From CAYSIX01 sp964431205 (lineage in GTDB: Bacteria > Planctomycetota > Phycisphaerae > Phycisphaerales > Phycisphaeraceae): 6,597 nucleotides of DNA. The notes under the pieces were generated by a model. That model was given only the letters and a program-made list of their open reading frames with translations, was not told the origin of the DNA and made no database searches. How positions within the stretch are numbered: the first letter of the stretch is position 1; every line of letters begins with the position of its first letter. This document shows, piece by piece, positions 4,565-6,597 of this stretch. The position numbers and the translations under genes were made by a program. The DNA is taken from positions 1-6,597 of the forward strand of contig CAYSIX010000223.1 of NCBI GenBank assembly GCA_964431205.1. The letters are read 5' to 3'.

Positions 4565-6597
4565 ATGATCGCGCGGGCGTGGGCAAGCTGTTTTGTGGTG
4601 TGGCTGGTACTGGCGGCGGTGCTGGCCGGCTGCTCCACGCCGACCCAGTCGGCCGAGGTGCGGACTCGCGCGACGCAGTCGCGTGAGGCGCAGCCGTCCA
4701 CGCGCGAGGCGCTGGCGCCCGAGGCGGTGCGCTTTGCCGAGATTGTCGCGACGCTGGCGGAGGCGTCGATGGACGGGCGGGGCGCGGGGTACCCGGGTCG
4801 GCAGCGCGCCCGGGACTACCTGGTCGAGCAGTTCACCGCCGCGGGTCTGGAGCCGGCGTTCGAGATCGACGGGCGGCGCCGCTACACGCAACCGTTCGAG
4901 GTGGACCTGGGCGCCCGCGCGGCCGAGCAGGCGCTGTCGTTCGCGACGCTGGGCGCCGACGGCGGGGTGACGGCGCTGACACCGGGGCGGCAGGAGGACT
5001 TCAACGCGCTGGGGCTGTCGGCGTCGGGGGCGTTTTCGGGCAAGGCGGTGTTTGTGGGTTACGCCATCGACGCGCCGGAGCACGGTTATTCGAGCCTGGG
5101 CGATGCGGCGGGCGGCGATGCGGAAGGCGGTGAGGACGATCAACCGCTTCGCGGGCGTGTGGCGATCGCGTTCCGCTACGAGCCGATGGACGCCGACGGC
5201 CGGAGCCTGTGGGCGGGCGAGGCGGGCGGGCGCGGCCGGTGGACGCGGCACGCGGAGATGCGGAGCAAGGCGGCGTGGGCGGCGGCGCGTGGGGCGGAGG
5301 CGTTGCTGCTGGTGGACCCGCCGGCGATGGACCGGGGCGGGCCGCTGCGGGGCACGGCGGAAACCGTGTTTGGTGAGCCGGCGTCGATCCCGGTGCTGCA
5401 CGCGCGGGGCACGGCGGTGCGGCGGATGCTGCAGGCCTCGGGCCGCCACGCGGGCGAGGCGCTGCGGGGGTACCGGGATCGTGCGGATCGGGGCGTGGGC
5501 GGGGCGGACGAGTTGGCCGTGGTGGTGCGGGGGCGGGTGAAGATCGAGCGGCCGCGGACGACGCTGGACAACGTCGCGGGGTGGCTGCGGGGCACGGGCG
5601 ATCTGGCGGACGAGCTGGTCGTGGTCGGGGCGCACTACGACCACCTGGGTTACGGTGAAATCGGCAGTTTGGCCGAGGGCGAGCGGGCGCTGCACCCCGG
5701 CGCGGACGACAACGCCTCGGGCGTCGCGGCGGTGCTGCTCGTGGCCGAGCGCCTCGCCGGCGGATCGGACACGGACGGCGTGACGCGCGACGCGCCGCCG
5801 CTCGGTGGTGACGGGGAGCGGACGGAAGACACGGCGGGCCGCGGCTCGGACGGCGACGCGCCAGCGACCGACCGGCGCGGCGTGCTCTTCATCGCCTTCG
5901 ACGGCGAGGAGCGCGGCCTGCTCGGGTCGCGTCACCTGCTGGATCACCCGGGCCAGACCGTCGCCCCGCTCGAGCAAGCCGTGGCCATGGTGAACTTCGA
6001 CATGGTCGGCCGGCTGCGCGGCGACGGGCTGTATGTGTTCGGCACGGACAGCGGCGAGGGGTGGGCCCGCCTGCTCCAGGAGGCCAACGCCAAGCTGGCG
6101 CGCCCCCTGGAGCTGAACACCGGCGGATCGGCGCTGGGCGCCAGCGACCACACGAACTTTTACGTGGCCGGCGTCCCCGCCGTCCACCTGTTCACCGGCG
6201 TGCACGAGGACTACCACCGCCCCAGCGACACGGCCGAGAAGATCAACGCCGCCGGCGGGGCCCGGATCGCGGAGCTGGCGGCGGGGACGGTGCGGCGTCT
6301 GGCGACGGGTCCGCGCCTGGGGTACCGCGCCGACGGCGAGCCCGGCCGGCACGCCGTACGGCTGCAACGCGACGGGCCCTACCTCGGCATCCTGCCGGAC
6401 TACAGCACGCTCGACGGCTCCGACGGCGCCGCGGTGGCGTCGGTCCTGCCGAGCACCCCGGCCGAGCGGGCGGGGCTTCGCGGCGGGGACGTGCTCGTCG
6501 CGTGGGATGGCGAGCCGATCGCCAACGTCCGCGACCTGACCCGCCGCCTCGCCGACGCCGACGGCGGCCAGACGGTCCGCCTGACGGTGCGGCGCGG
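4565..6597 (+). CDS. Lipoprotein M28 zinc aminopeptidase with PDZ domain, 3' end cut
   Basis: I translated this frame directly; it is open from the ATG at 4565 to the window edge (677 codons visible). It begins with a lipoprotein signal peptide ending in the lipobox LAGC (C23), so the mature protein should be membrane-anchored outside the cytoplasm. Residues about 60-155 are an M28-type N-terminal region (SMDGRGAGYPGRQRARDYLVE). Residues 158-285 or so resemble a PA domain (GKAVFVGYAI, GRVAIAFRYEP, KAAWAAARGAEALLLVD). The catalytic domain has all expected ligands of the two-zinc site: H357 (AHYDHLG), D381 (GADDNASG), E448 as catalytic base and E449 (DGEERGLLGS), D479 (NFDMVGR) and H551 (HEDYHRPSD). 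A PDZ domain starts near 607 (YLGILPDY...SVLPSTPAERAGLRGGDVLVAWDGEPI) and runs off the end. Residues 400-439 are an acidic Gly/Asp-rich insert within the catalytic domain. It likely trims N-terminal residues from external peptides; substrate preference cannot be read. Confidence 0.92.
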   Translation, partial: MIARAWASCFVVWLVLAAVLAGCSTPTQSAEVRTRATQSREAQPSTREALAPEAVRFAEIVATLAEASMDGRGAGYPGRQRARDYLVEQFTAAGLEPAFEIDGRRRYTQPFEVDLGARAAEQALSFATLGADGGVTALTPGRQEDFNALGLSASGAFSGKAVFVGYAIDAPEHGYSSLGDAAGGDAEGGEDDQPLRGRVAIAFRYEPMDADGRSLWAGEAGGRGRWTRHAEMRSKAAWAAARGAEALLLVDPPAMDRGGPLRGTAETVFGEPASIPVLHARGTAVRRMLQASGRHAGEALRGYRDRADRGVGGADELAVVVRGRVKIERPRTTLDNVAGWLRGTGDLADELVVVGAHYDHLGYGEIGSLAEGERALHPGADDNASGVAAVLLVAERLAGGSDTDGVTRDAPPLGGDGERTEDTAGRGSDGDAPATDRRGVLFIAFDGEERGLLGSRHLLDHPGQTVAPLEQAVAMVNFDMVGRLRGDGLYVFGTDSGEGWARLLQEANAKLARPLELNTGGSALGASDHTNFYVAGVPAVHLFTGVHEDYHRPSDTAEKINAAGGARIAELAAGTVRRLATGPRLGYRADGEPGRHAVRLQRDGPYLGILPDYSTLDGSDGAAVASVLPSTPAERAGLRGGDVLVAWDGEPIANVRDLTRRLADADGGQTVRLTVRR

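Noticed and set aside
4199..6367. 722-codon open frame on the minus strand opposite the peptidase
   Set aside because: It is the antisense shadow of a GC-rich gene. Its translation is Arg/Pro/Ala/His repetitive with no domain, while the plus strand carries a complete M28 active site and lipobox.
1..6597. CRISPR array, tRNA or rRNA, mobile element, or defence or biosynthetic system
   Set aside because: I saw no regularly spaced repeats, cloverleaf, transposase, integrase, nuclease or modular synthase. The genes are unrelated in function and on both strands, so no joint system is supported.

Overview
This is high-GC DNA (roughly 70% by eye) carrying six genes, at least two of them cut by the window edges. 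It has the look of a Planctomycetota genome, most likely a Phycisphaerae-type bacterium and probably a metagenome assembly. The main clue is the CxxCGYNLRG...CPECG zinc ribbon fused to membrane helices, a signature I associate with planctomycetes. Long G/C-ending codon runs and mostly weak Shine-Dalgarno sites agree. The taxonomy is inference. A run of ten N shows that the sequence is a scaffold join.

Layout, left to right. Bases 1-400 (+) hold the end of a tandem CBS-domain protein, followed by a tight hairpin. Bases 572-1942 (+) encode a membrane-bound family 2 glycosyltransferase of the HpnB/CrtQ-like type. Its 3' end overlaps tail-to-tail with a small unrecognised gene on the minus strand (1867-2298). 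Bases 2534-3691 (-) encode 3-isopropylmalate dehydrogenase (leucine biosynthesis), interrupted by the N gap and by about 56 bases of foreign-looking sequence beside it. Divergent from it, 3774-4343 (+) encodes a zinc-ribbon protein with three membrane helices. Bases 4565-6597 (+) encode a large lipoprotein M28 zinc aminopeptidase with a PA-like domain and a C-terminal PDZ domain. It is open to the window end, so it is incomplete.

The genes do not form one pathway. They look like separate transcription units: a regulatory CBS protein, an envelope lipid or carotenoid glycosyltransferase, a leucine enzyme, a membrane protein of unknown role and an exported peptidase. I found no CRISPR array, tRNA, rRNA, insertion sequence, phage gene or convincing new multi-gene system. 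The points most worth a second look are the chimeric-looking segment in leuB, the acidic insert inside the M28 catalytic domain, the convergent gene overlap and a possible leaderless promoter for the peptidase.
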